Positions 10,080-22,687 of a DNA stretch of 64,000 nt are shown one piece after another. The translations under genes and the position numbers were made by a program. The stretch spans positions 119,687,702 through 119,751,701 of the forward strand of contig OZ020594.1 of assembly GCA_963971535.1 (NCBI GenBank). Reading direction: 5' to 3'. The notes beneath the pieces were generated by a model. The model saw nothing but the letters and a program-made list of their open reading frames with translations, had not been told where the DNA came from and did no database searches. The DNA is from Notolepis coatsorum (Eukaryota; Chordata; Actinopteri; Aulopiformes; Paralepididae). The stretch's first letter is position 1. Each line of letters begins with the position of its first letter.

Positions 10080-11640
10080 AATAAACCTCTCCATAAAACA
10101 GGGCCACGTCCCCAAGGACTTCAAAATAGCGAGAGTGACCCCTCTGCACAAAAAGGGCAGCAAATTAGACCCAGGAAACTACCGCCCTGTTTCTATCCTT
10201 ACCTCCATCTCGAAAGTCATGGAAAATAGTCTACGAACAGGTCGAAAAGTACCTAGCGGGAAGAAATCTAATCTACGAATTCCAATCTGGCTTCAGAACA
10301 TCCCACTCCACTGACACATGCCTTCTCTATTTGAACGACCGCATCAAACAAGAGGTGGACGTGGGCAAATACTGCGGCATGGTCATGCTGGACCTACAAA
10401 AGGCCTTCGACACTGTCAATCACTCCATTCTGATTGACAAGCTAAAAGCTATTGGTTTTGATAGTTTATCAGTGAGCTGGATGCAATCCTACCTTGAGGG
10501 GAGAGAACAGATGGTGGAGGTAAACGGCACTCTACCCCCCCCCCCCTCACAGTGAGCTGTGGTGTTCCACAAGGAAGCATACTAGGACCGCTACTGTTCC
10601 TAATTTATGCAAATGACATGTCGTCAGCTTGTGACTGCAACTTGTTCTTGTTCACGGACGACTCAGCCCTGCTGGTCTCTGACAAGAACAAGTTACAGGT
10701 TGAAAAAACCCTCAGCTCAGAACTCGGCAGAACTCGGCAGAATCTGCACCTGGTTTGCTGATAACAAACTATCATTACACCTGGGTAAAACAGAGTCCAT
10801 TCTCCTCGGATCAAATAACAAACTCAGCAAGACCGACGGCTTCTCAGTTACAGTGGGTGACAATATTGTCACAAGGAAAGATGAAATTACATACCTAGGG
10901 TCCATCCTAGAGGCAAATCTTTCCTGTGACAAAATGGCATCCAAGGTAATAAAAAAAAAAGTCAACCAATGAACTAGATTCTTGTACCGGATCTCCTCTC
11001 TGTTAAACAAGAATACCCTGAAGACTCTGGCAGGAGCACTATTCAAGGGTACTACGACTATGCTTGCACGTCATGGTACCAAATCACCTCAAAGGCGCTA
11101 AAAACAAGATTACAAACATCACAAAACAAACTGGTCAGACTACTACTTGACCTTACTCCTAGAACCCACCTCACCCCTGCCCACTTTGACTACCTAGGAT
11201 GGCTTAGCCTTAGAGTAGACGACAGAGTACAGCAACTTGCAATGGGCCTGGTCTACAAGATACACTATATGACTAAGGTACCCATGTACATGTAAAAATA
11301 CTTCCCAAAGGTCAGTGAATACCACGACCACAACACCAGAGGAAGCTCAACAAATCATGTTAAACCCAGATTCGGCTCAAACAAGGGACTAAACACGTTT
11401 CACAATTATGCCACATCAATGTGGAACGCTCTACCCAAAGCTGTAAAGGAATGTGAATCCCTACCCACATTCAAAACTGCTCTTAAAGAGCACCTACGGG
11501 AGGCTGCAATTCGAAACTGGCCACCGTAAATGTCCAAACCCCCCCACCCCCTCCTAATAGACAGTCTCCTCCCCACTGTATGTATATATTCTCTCCCACC
11601 CACCCACCCCCTCCTAATGTACAGTCCCCCCCCCCCCCCC
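10080..11640 (+). pseudogene. L2-A ORF2 (copy 2): RT and C-terminus, downstream half
   Basis: Continuation of the RT begun at 4914-5033. Readable pieces are VTPLHKKGSKLDPGNYRPVS (about 10135-10200), MLDLQKAFDTVNHSILIDKL (10387-10446), the GVPQGSILGPLLFLIYANDM block (10561-10620), and the catalytic box as FTDD (10651-10662). After that come the SLHLGKTESILLGSN block, then the C-terminus seen in copy 1 up to the stop at about 11527. Lesions include several frame changes, among them a 10-bp tandem duplication of AACTCGGCAG at 10717-10740 and an in-frame TAA at 11294. The 3' UTR is cut off inside the C-rich array near 11640. The protein would nick and reverse-transcribe LINE RNA; this copy is dead. 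Confidence 0.85.
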
Positions 11641-12532
11641 CGGGATCTGCAGCCATGGGGATTGTGGATTTTATCATATGGGGACATAATTTCTGGTGAT
11701 AATGGCACAGAGGATAAGACCAACTGTGTACCATAACTTTTAATTACTGTAAGCACAAAGATAATACACTTCTAAAACAACATGCATGATGTTATTATGG
11801 ATGTTTGGCACATCAGAATTTGAGTCAGTCCCCGCCCAGGCTGCCATGGCACCACTTACAGTTAGGGTCAAAAGTGTTTGTAATGGAAGTCTATGGTCTT
11901 GTAGGTTAACAGTCCCAATTCACCATTTTGTTCAATTCAACAAAGTCAAATGTGTTTCTAGAATATTGAATTATAGTGTATTTAAAAAAGCAGTTACTGG
12001 TATGATCAAAACTGGTATCTAAAGGGTTGATTTTCAATTGTGATTAATTCAATCATTATGTACAATACAATACAATAACCCCGCCTGAAAAAAGGAATGA
12101 GAAAAATATTGATCCATCATCATTTTATTGCTGTTCAAATACAAATATTCGATCTTACCATTCCCAAAATGCTAATTGAAACTGCTTAGGAAAACTAATT
12201 CAAAATATATTCAAAAGTATACAGAAAATACAAAATAGGACCGATCTTGTCAATGGCTGCCTACCCCACTCTCCCCCATCTCATAGACGTTTCCAAAGAT
12301 TTCCATAATCATGCTTTTTGTCCTCAATCTTCTTTGGTATAAAGATTCAGCACTATGGACAGGTATGCTCAAAATAATTTATTTGTGGATGACAAACAAA
12401 TGCAATGATGAAATAAACTAAATACAATACGGCATAAACTAAATAAACACATTTTGCATATCATATCCCAGTCTGAGCGCAGTTGGGATATCCAAACGTG
12501 GCAGTGGAAAAATATGGGTGATTTTGCGCAAG
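11641..12532. other. no gene recognised
   Basis: AT-rich sequence with no long frame, no transposon termini and no match to other parts of the window that I could see. Short frames at 11786-12022 and elsewhere show no recognisable motif. Confidence 0.5.
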
Positions 12533-12540
12533 CTCCCACG

Positions 12541-12929
12541 TAGGGCTGGACGGTATGGTCTAAAATTTATCTTTCTTAAAATGTCTATATAAATGCTTCT
12601 GAAGGGGTAAAACTGGTGCCGCGGAGTCACGTTAGCTTAGCGGCCAACGTTAGCCCGTTGCTGCGCTAAAGCAAGTCTCCTCTCAGCCTCCTTAGCCAAA
12701 TTGAAATGCCCAAACTATATGGCAAGGTCCATGAGCAAGTGGAGAAAAACTACAATTAAACACTATGCAACGACCACTGCAAACGCTGAGTGAATCATCA
12801 AGTAACGTTAACATCATTGCTACTGCTGTGACTAGCTGCTCTAGTCTACCGGTCACAAGGTATGAAGGTATAGTCAAAATCCATACCATAGCGCAAATTC
12901 ATACCGTTTATAAATACCGTCCATCCCTA
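12541..12929. mobile_element. hAT-type MITE, TSD CTCCCACG
   Basis: Termini TAGGGCTGGACGGTATGG and complement AATACCGTCCATCCCTA are inverted. The perfect 8-bp TSD CTCCCACG flanks it (12533-12540 and 12930-12937). At 389 bp it has no coding capacity. ACGGTAT-type motifs recur just inside both ends. Confidence 0.9.
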
Positions 12930-13080
12930 CTCCCACGCACGTGCCCGTATTCCGATCCGCGCAATAATATTCACGGGGGTAGGTCTCCTCGTGGGACACA
13001 AGTTCCCAATGCATTGTCCCCTGGGATAATGCTCCCCTGCGGCGATATTAATTGAGGGGCGGATTTGCGGTGGAGAAATT

Positions 13081-13247
13081 AATCAGAATCAGATACAAGG
13101 AATTTGCTTTGGTCCTTTTCGGTGCGACATTAGCGGACAGACATTCACAGACAGATAATACAATAAAGAGGTGGAGTAAAATTTTATTAAATATGAACTA
13201 AGTTAAGCACAATAGAATAGAATATAATTATGAAATCAAATATAGGC
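13081..13247. repeat. dispersed repeat, copy A (interrupted by Harbinger)
   Basis: Matches 53127-53325: CATACAAGGAATTAGCTTTG there versus ATACAAGGAATTTGCTTTGG here, then GGTGCGACA...CGGACAGAC and GGTGGAGTAAAAT. Probably the 3' end of a LINE or a SINE family. The match stops where the Harbinger element begins. Confidence 0.65.
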
Positions 13248-13568
13248 CAGGGCCCTCATTTATCAATGGTGCGTATGCACAGATATGTGCGTAACCCGTG
13301 CGTACGATCATTTCTAAGCAAAGTGTGGGACTTATCAATTTGAACTTGTGCTTGACATTGTGCGTATATCTACGCACAGCTCAGACCGCGCGTACCTGGC
13401 GCCCAGCGGTAGAATATGAAGACTGCAGACGGGACGGCATATGCTTTCATCAGTTTCATGCATTAGTTTCAACAATGACGTGTTCTGTATGACCCGTAAT
13501 TCACTATAGTTCATTGTAAAATAGCGACATTGGTGTAATTATTGTCAAACCATAGGTATTTCCTAATG

Positions 13569-14682
<1,114 letters not shown>

Positions 14683-14936
14683 TCCTAATGAATTCAGCCT
14701 GGTTCATAGCGTTATTATAGGAATACTTCTTGTGCGCTCAGATGTTTTCAGAGATATAGGGCAGTCTATTTGTAGAGAGAGAACATAATAATATTAAGTA
14801 GAGTCTGCTACTCGAGACACATTCTCCTTGATTTGTACCACAATTTGAGACCCAAATTGGAGCGTGGAGCAAAACGCAGTGTTGGATGTCGTAATTTCCC
14901 CAACTACATACAATATCCATATATCAATAACAGGAG

Positions 14937-15065
14937 GCCAAGAGAGGATTTTACGCCAGGTTACCCAACATCATCGGAGCAATAGACTGTACCCATGTAG
15001 CTTTCAAAGCTCCATCAATAAACAAATCCAGTAATGTGAACGGGATTCCACTCGGTCAATGTACA
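14937..15065 (+). pseudogene. Harbinger transposase fragment, 5' part
   Basis: Encodes GFYARLPNIIGAIDCTHVAF followed by KAPSINKSSN. The GAIDCTHV box holds the first catalytic aspartate of the PIF/Harbinger DDE nuclease. After a one-base frame change, CATTCCACTCGGTCAATGTA reads FHSVNV, which continues as QIICDAHF at 39298. The sequence breaks exactly at the GTACA target duplicated by the BEL insertion. Upstream frames are interrupted by stops, so the gene was decayed or decayed after insertion. Confidence 0.8.
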
Positions 15066-15714
15066 TGTGCTGCCCTCACTATATGTTCCAGTTATATAAA
15101 TTGACAGCCAGATAAACGCCCTCTTGACACCACGACTCTGAAGACACTTGAATCCTTGTCCACAGGTTTAATGATGTTGCAAGGAAGGGTAAAACTGAAA
15201 CATACAAAAATTTACATAATCAATAATATGCTTGCTTTATGAAACATACAATTTTCCCCTATCTTCAATACGAACTAAATCCCATATTTTACTATGTCTT
15301 ACAAGTTACATGTTATTTATCAAATACGTATTCTAACCTAAATGTAACATATTGCATCCTTTTTAATATGTACAGTAGCCTATCAATTGTACATGCATTT
15401 ATATCTAGTATTTATTCTGGAATGGACTAATGACAGTGTGGGACAGTAATGACAGTGTGCTCATCATCAGTAATACTACTCAACAGACCTAATTACACAA
15501 AACGTTTTTTCATATTTTCCTAAATAATGATCTGCAATCGTACATAGCACTGTGAAGAACAAAAACATACATAAGATGCTACCACAAGGCATAAGATGTC
15601 GGTAGATGTCACTGGATTAGCTCAGAAGAATAATAACATGTATTTCTCCATGAGATTCATTCACTTCCTGATTCTCCGTGAGATTCATTCACTTCCTGTT
15701 TACCGATCACTACC

Positions 15715-18065
15715 TGTAACTGAGGGGTACAATTCCCTGACTGTATTGAGAGTATGGTATTATTAAACCACTACTTAGTTATGTACTTTAATTACTGGCC
15801 ATACAGTACATGAATATATATGGTGAACACCAGTGATGCCACAGATTACTTGTAAAAGTAATCTGATTACTGATTACTCCTTTAAAAAGTAATCTAAGTT
15901 ACTTTACTGATTACTTGATTATCAGAGTAACTTAGTTACTTTGAAAGTAACTAGGTTACGAAGTCGTCGTCGTTCCCCCAACAGTTTTTTTTTAAACTCT
16001 TTATTGAAAGTGCATAAATTGTTTTTAACTTGTTTCTCTGCACATAACGTAAATTGTTAAACTAGTGCTTCAGCTTCTGTACCATCAAGTATGGTAAAGC
16101 AACAGTCTATGATGCTCACAGCATTAGAGCAGCCAGCCAGTGGTTTTACAAAACCAGTGTATCACATCACATCTAACAAATGCAGGCTGAACTATTCAAT
16201 TATATCAACTGTAACTATTAAATTGTTTTTATAAATGTCTCTCTATAAACATACAATCAGTCTCTCTTTAACATGTAAATTAACTGTAAATCTGGCAAAT
16301 AAGAGCTTTTGCTCTGCCACCATCAACCCTCCTGTACCTAGTCGAAGCGTCGGCTAGTGTTGTGATTCCAGATGCTTTCAATGCAATTGGATGTGCTGTT
16401 TTTAGCGGTAGACAGTATTTTGTTTCCTCCGCCGTGAAGTAGTGACTGAGGCTACGTTTAGACGAGCGTTTTGGGGTGGAATTCTGAACAGAAACCGCTA
16501 AAGTCATCTTGCGGTTTCACTTTTAATTTTGCCAAGCGTTTTGGGGTGGAATTCTCCGACGACGGAGCCCTGCTGTCACACGATTGGCGCATATGTCACA
16601 TGACGTGCTGTGAAGACCCGCCCTACTCTGCCTCTGATTCGCAGACTGTGGATGGGGAATGTGATTGGACCAAAGCAGAGTCACTCACAGACAGAGGGAC
16701 CAGTCACGCCGCGGGACACATTCTTGTATTTAACCCTTTCACTGCCACACCACGTCACTCCCAAAAGAAAAACAGCTCAAAATGTATTTTTGACTGTCGA
16801 AAACGAAATAAAATACTGCATTCCGCCTGCATTATGAATTTATGATGAGATAGTAACAAAATAGTAATGCACAGCCACTTGGACAAGTAACTGCAATCAG
16901 ATTACTGGCTTTTAAAGATTAACGCGTTAGATTACTATTTTCGGGGAAAAGTAATCAGATTACAATAACGCGTTACTTAGTAACGCGTTACTGGCATCAC
17001 TGGTGAACACCCACACAAGAATACGGCAATGACACATAAAGTTCTATTTAGAGGGATTTATTATTATCAGAGCAAGCAATGTTAAGTTACAGATTGAGAA
17101 TTATACTCGCGCTTGTAAGGCGAAGAACACACGTAAAGTAGGTCAAGAGCGTAAGTCAATGAGAATAGTAAGATGGGTCTAAACTGACGCCACCTGTAGC
17201 ATAGCAATTACATAAGGCACACTAGTACCAGCTGGAGACACTGGGGGGTTCCCTCCGGGTGTAAGCCGGCAGGGTAGAGGAATGTTCGGGTGCAAAGTCT
17301 GGGTCAACAAGGAATAAAGAAGCTCCAGCTACGGGAGTCGGTACAGTACTCCCTTGATCGGTAGACAAAGCAACAGCTATAATCCAGTATGCTCGACAGC
17401 ATGGAAGAAAGCTAGCCAGCCTCCTCCTAGAGGCGGGCTCGAGGGATGCTCCTCACGGGGGTAGATCCCACACGATAGTGGGGTAGACGGTTCTCTGCTC
17501 CAGCAGTCACGGTACCAAAGCAATATAATCCAACCAGAAAATGGTTCTGCATTCGCCGGTGTAGATTCTCCTGTGCACTATCCGTCACATTAAACTAGGT
17601 TGAACTTGACGTTACTTCACCAAACTATGACACTTTACTATCCTATTCGCACATGTTCTAAGTGCTCTATTTAGACGCAAGGTTGCTCACTTCACTTGGT
17701 CGTTTACTCGTGGTGAAGGCTTTACTAGTAATGAACGAACTGCTGCTGTTTCCACCTGCGCCGTATTTATACGTAAGGTGAATTATCTAGTGCCAACCTC
17801 AGTTCTGTCTCGTATTACTGCGCAAACCTGGACATGTTGAGACATGCCTTGGCGTTGCCTTTGAACTTGCCATTGGGGGTATGGTCGTTGGCGCCTAGGG
17901 GTCGCTGTCCAATAGGAGAGCGAATATTATGGTCTGGTTTGTACCCAGGTAAAGGGATATTCTGTGTATATATACAAAGAATATACAAGGGATATCAAAC
18001 GATATACAAATATTATACAAGGGATCTCAAGCAATAAATATATATATATTCGGTTTAATCTGACA
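15715..18065 (-). mobile_element. solo LTR of another LTR retrotransposon, TSD CTACC
   Basis: Starts TGTAACTGAGG and ends AATCTGACA (TG...CA), with perfect 5-bp TSDs CTACC at 15710-15714 and 18066-18070. No internal region is present, so it is a solo LTR, about 1.17 kb once the hAT inside it is removed. On the - strand there is a TATA-box-like CGTATAAATACGG (17761-17773) and an AATAAA about 700 bp downstream (near 17058), which suggests - orientation. Its parent family is not identifiable from this window. Confidence 0.8.
15831..17002. mobile_element. hAT element, TSD GTGAACAC
   Basis: Terminal CAGTGATGCCA and TGGCATCACTG are inverted. The perfect TSD GTGAACAC sits at 15823-15830 and 17003-17010. 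Both ends carry arrays of AGTAATCTGATTAC-type palindromic motifs, and AACGCGTTAC repeats lie near the right end. Non-autonomous (1172 bp). A GCGTTTTGGGGTGGAATTCT motif is duplicated internally at 16468 and 16537. Confidence 0.92.
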
Positions 18066-18279
18066 CTACCTGTCACTGAAATGACCTCACTTCCTGTTAG
18101 ATCCTGTGATTCTTAAAGTGACCATGACAGAAATGCAGAAACACAATATATTACTTAGAAAAATTATAAACAAGACTTCTACTTGAACTTAAAGTAGACT
18201 AGTTAACTTAGTTGTAACAAAACACTCCCCGCCTGGCGTGTTACCACGTCACCCAACAAGTCCATGACACCTCATCTTC

Positions 18280-20698
18280 TTAAGTATCCGGAGGAAGAAG
18301 AAGCACTATCTCGGTAACAGGCCTCAGAAAAAGTGTTGACCCTCCAGGTTTAACGATCTTCACCTCAACTTGACGCACCTTCCCATCTTTGCTAAGGAAG
18401 GTCTGAGTTATTACTCCGAGAGGCCATTCATTTCTTGGTACTTGGTTGTTCTTGAGGAGAACAACGCTTCCTGACTTGACGTTAGGATGAGTGGACTGCC
18501 ACTTCTTGCGTGCCTGCAGTGACAGGAGGAATTGCTTCCGCCATCTGTCCCAAAAGGTATTGGAAAGATGCTGAACTTGCCTCCACTGGCGTTTGTAGAG
18601 GTCTGAAACTCCAAACTCGCTTGCGGGAGCAGGAAGAACATTCACCTTTTGAGTGAGAAGAGCAGCTGGTGAAAGTATGAATGAATTATCAGGGTCAAGT
18701 GTCACAGGAACAAGAGGTCTGGCATTGATAATGGCTGCTACTTCTGCCATGAAGGTCACCAGCACTTCATGGGTAAGTTTGATTTTATGCTGGAGGAACA
18801 TCGAGTCTAGAATTCTCCTTGCAAGCCCGATCATCCTTTCCCATGTTCCACCCCAATGGGAAGCATGTGGAGGATTAAAGGTCCATGTACAGTCTTGGTC
18901 TGACAGGTAAGTCTTCACAGTTTTGCTGTTGATGTTTGAAGGTATCCTCAAGTCCTTAGAGGCACCAACAAAGTTAGTGCCACGGTCCGAAGGAATATGT
19001 TTGACCGGCCCGCGCACTGCAAGAAAGCGTCTTAGGGCGTTGATGAAGCTGGATGTGTCAAGGGATTCTATTACTTCGATATGAACGGCCCTTACGCTCA
19101 TACATGTAAAGATTACGGCCCACCGCTTACTATGAGAAAGGCCTCCTCTGGTCCGACGTGAACAGACACTCCAATGCCCAAACACATCTAACCCAACATT
19201 CGTAAAGGGAGGGTCTGTTGAAAGCCGGTCCGCTGGAAGGCTGGCCATTTTCTGGATGCTGGGTGGAGCTCTGAGCCGTCTGCAAATTACACATCCGTGA
19301 ATGATGCTGCTCACTTTTCTCTTCCCACCGACTATCCAAAAGCCAGCTTAACGGACAGCTCCTTCTGTAAAGTGACGACCTTGATGGTGGATCCGCTCGT
19401 GGTGCTCTCTGATGAGTAAAGCTGCAATGTGATGCTTCCCAGGTATAATCAGTGGAGTCTTTTCACTCTGATCAAGGCTTGAATGATGGAGACGGCCTCC
19501 GACTCTCAGAAGGCCGAATGCGTCAATGAAGGGATCCAGATTTTTTAGAGGACTACTTTTAGGAATCCTTTCGTGCCTTTGGATGCATTTGATCTCTTGA
19601 CTGTAGACCTCTTGTACTGCTTTGATGATGACGGCTGAGGCTTGACTTGATTCCTCAACAGCGATTTCTGCTTCGCAGTGATGCCAGCCCTTACAAGAAC
19701 TGTTCTTCTTGGTTGTGTTGAAAGCACAGGCTATGTGTATGAGGCGAGTAATAGCACTTGTTAATGACTTCCAAGATGAGAACTTGGCGAATCGTTGGGA
19801 ACCAAGGTGCTTGGATGATGCTGTAGTGCTTAAAGATGACACTAGAGGTCGGATCTCTGGGTCTGAACTTGAGTCAACAAGGTTGAAAGTGCTGTCCAGG
19901 ATACTTGGGTCTGGCATAGACAGAAATCTGGGTCCACTGAGCCAGTTGGTGTCTTTCAAATGGCTTGCAGCGACAGAGCGTGTTGCATGATCTGCAGGGT
20001 TCTGATCTGTTGGCACATAGCGCCACTGGTTTGGATGAGAAGATCTTCGTATGCGTAGTACCCGATTACTGACATAAACATAAAAGCGCCTGGTTTCATT
20101 GCAAATGTAACCCAGGACCACCTTGCTGTCTGTGTGGTAGGTTACAGCATTGAGTTGAAGGTCCAGTTCAGCAGAGATTAGGTCAGCTAACTCTACAGCG
20201 AGAACTGCTGCGCAAAGTTCCAATCTTGGAATTGTGTGCTCAGGGTGGGGGGCCAGCTTGGCTTTCCCCATTACAAACCCAACATGATTCTTCCCGGCAG
20301 GGTCTGTGACTTTCAGATATGCCACCGCAGCGATAGCTTTCATTGATGCATCAGAAAAGACGCACAATTCTCTTCTGACAGCGGCTGAAGGTGAAGTCTC
20401 AGCATAGGGTCTAGAGATGGAAAGATTGGACAGCTCTGACAAAGAAGCTCTCCATGACGTCCAGACTTCCATTTCTTGAGGTAATGGTGCGTCCCAGTCA
20501 CCATTCTCAGTAGTAAGTTATCTCAGAATAGCCTTGCTTTGGATAGTGACGGATGCTACGAACCCAATCTGAGGATCGTAGAGGCTGTTGATAGTGGATA
20601 AGACACCTCGTTGTGTGTACGGTTTGATCTCATCGGAGACACTGAAGTGGAAACAGTCTGTTTGGAGATTCCAATTCAATCCCAGACTGCGTTGTATA
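18280..20698 (-). pseudogene. BEL pol, 3' half: RT end, RNase H and integrase
   Basis: The - strand encodes, in order: the connection after RT (SLGLNWNLQTDCFHFSVSDE); RNase H with an ELCVFSDASMKAIAAVAYL block and a YHTDSKVVLGYI block; the zinc-binding region ending HHERIHHQG; and the integrase. The integrase has CVICRRLRAPP, the DVFG aspartate, SDRGTNFVGA, and a GGTWERMIG motif bearing the catalytic glutamate. It ends at 18280. Two in-frame TAA codons interrupt it: one at 19348-19350 (VR*AGFWIVGG) and one near 20520 (KAILR*LTTENGDW). Otherwise the frame holds over 2.4 kb, so the copy is young but dead. The integrase would insert cDNA and make the 5-bp TSD. Confidence 0.9.
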
Positions 20699-20925
20699 TG
20701 TTGGCGCAGCAGCCATTTTCAGCAAAGGTCTAGACAGCCTTGGGATACTACGGAGGAATAAACTACGCCACACACTTCATTGTAGTTTCACATACCACTG
20801 ACTGAATCTCACAAGTGAGCCAGCAATGATCCCTTTATTAGAACCAGCTGTGTAATTGTCAGACTGACAGGTATGACGTCAGCATAAGAGCATTCAAGAG
20901 ATGCATCGTTCACGACTGTTTAACA
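20699..20925 (-). repeat. Copia 3' LTR
   Basis: 227 bp. Differs from the partner LTR only at the second/third base context (TGTTGG versus TGCTGG) and at AAACTACGCC versus AAACAACGCC. Confidence 0.95.
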
Positions 20926-20987
20926 CCCCCACTTGATCTTATTCTGAAAAAACCTTTAACATACATTTACATTTTATTTTTTTCATT

Positions 20988-21427
20988 TTAACCTTCAACA
21001 CCAAAAATAAAATACACAAACTTTTCAATCATGACCTTTGTTGCAGGTTTGGTTAACATATCAGCTACCATTTCTGTTGTTGGACAGTATTCAATAATAA
21101 TGTTTCCATCACTAACTGCAGATCGAACAAAATGATATTTAATGTCAACATGTTTACACCCTTGGCGACACAGGATTCTTTGAAAGTGCAATTGCCCCTT
21201 GGTTGTCCTTAATCATTTTCACTATCCATTCCTTTTAATAACTGCACAAGATAAAAACGTTCCTGTGTAGCAGCTGCCAAAGCCATATATTCTGCTTCAC
21301 ATGTGGATAATGCAACTGTAGGCTGTTTCTTAGATTTCCAGGAAATAACAGGTCCTGTCTGACATAGACTAAAACAGTACCCAGTTGTGCTCCGTCTGTC
21401 ATTTTGATCTGCTGCCCAATCAGCATC
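20988..21427 (-). pseudogene. Copia RNase H, C-terminal part
   Basis: The - strand reads through the Copia RNase H: the [11 protein letters not shown] region, then a [19 protein letters not shown] block (catalytic glutamate context), and KHVDIKYHFVRSAV followed by TTEMVADMLTKP, the standard end of Copia pol. A frame change occurs around 21195-21240, which is why it appears as two frames. Sequence upstream continues at 21835 after the SINE. Confidence 0.85.
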
Positions 21428-21444
21428 ACAATATGCAACAAGTT

Positions 21445-21817
21445 AGGGCGGTTAGGTGGCCGAGCGGAGATTGCGTTCGTCACCAACCCCGGAGCTGTGA
21501 GTTGTAAACAGCGACTCCTACAGTTCGGTCGGGGCGCCTGCTAAGCGCGGATAGGACTTGAGGGGGATAGTGTGGTCCTCCCACACGCTACGCCCTCTCG
21601 ATGAGAATCCGCGCTGCCAGGTGAAAAGAAGCGGTGATTGGCTGGACGTGTGTCGGAGGAAGCACGTGGTAGCCTCCACTCTCCCAGATGATCTGACTGT
21701 GGGGGGTAAGTGCGCGGCGACCAGGAGGGGACTGGGAATTGGCATACGACTAACATTGGGATGGGAGAAAATCGGAGGAAAATGGAGGGGGAAAAAGATC
21801 AAAAAAAAAAAAAAAAA
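21445..21817 (+). mobile_element. tRNA-derived SINE with poly(A) tail
   Basis: Flanked by a perfect 17-bp TSD, ACAATATGCAACAAGTT (21428-21444 and 21818-21834). The head GGGCGGTTAGGTGGCCGAGCGG contains an A box (TGGCCGAGCGG) like Leu/Ser tRNAs; a degenerate B box may lie near 21519 (CAGTTCGGTCGG). The body is ~370 bp and ends in a pure A tract (21801-21817). It is transcribed by RNA polymerase III and mobilised by a partner LINE in known families. It sits in the Copia RNase H region, so it is younger than the Copia insertion. Species family not identified. Confidence 0.88.
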
Positions 21818-21861
21818 ACAATATGCAACAAGTTTTAGTTTTGAATCACTTCTCTTGTAAC

Positions 21862-22679
<818 letters not shown>

Positions 22680-22687
22680 CTTGTAAC

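Larger units (their letters stand above)
15066..18224 (-). repeat. BEL 3' LTR, split by a solo LTR
   Basis: Same sequence as 38514-39294 with about nine base differences and a few indels, one of which is a ~20-bp duplication of GACAGTGTG-type sequence near 15435. It is interrupted at 15715-18065. The sequence resumes at 18066 with the duplicated CTACC target. Confidence 0.92.

Noticed and set aside
21445..21520. Functional tRNA gene
   Set aside because: Only the A box region resembles a tRNA; no cloverleaf forms, and the flanking TSD and A tail show a SINE.
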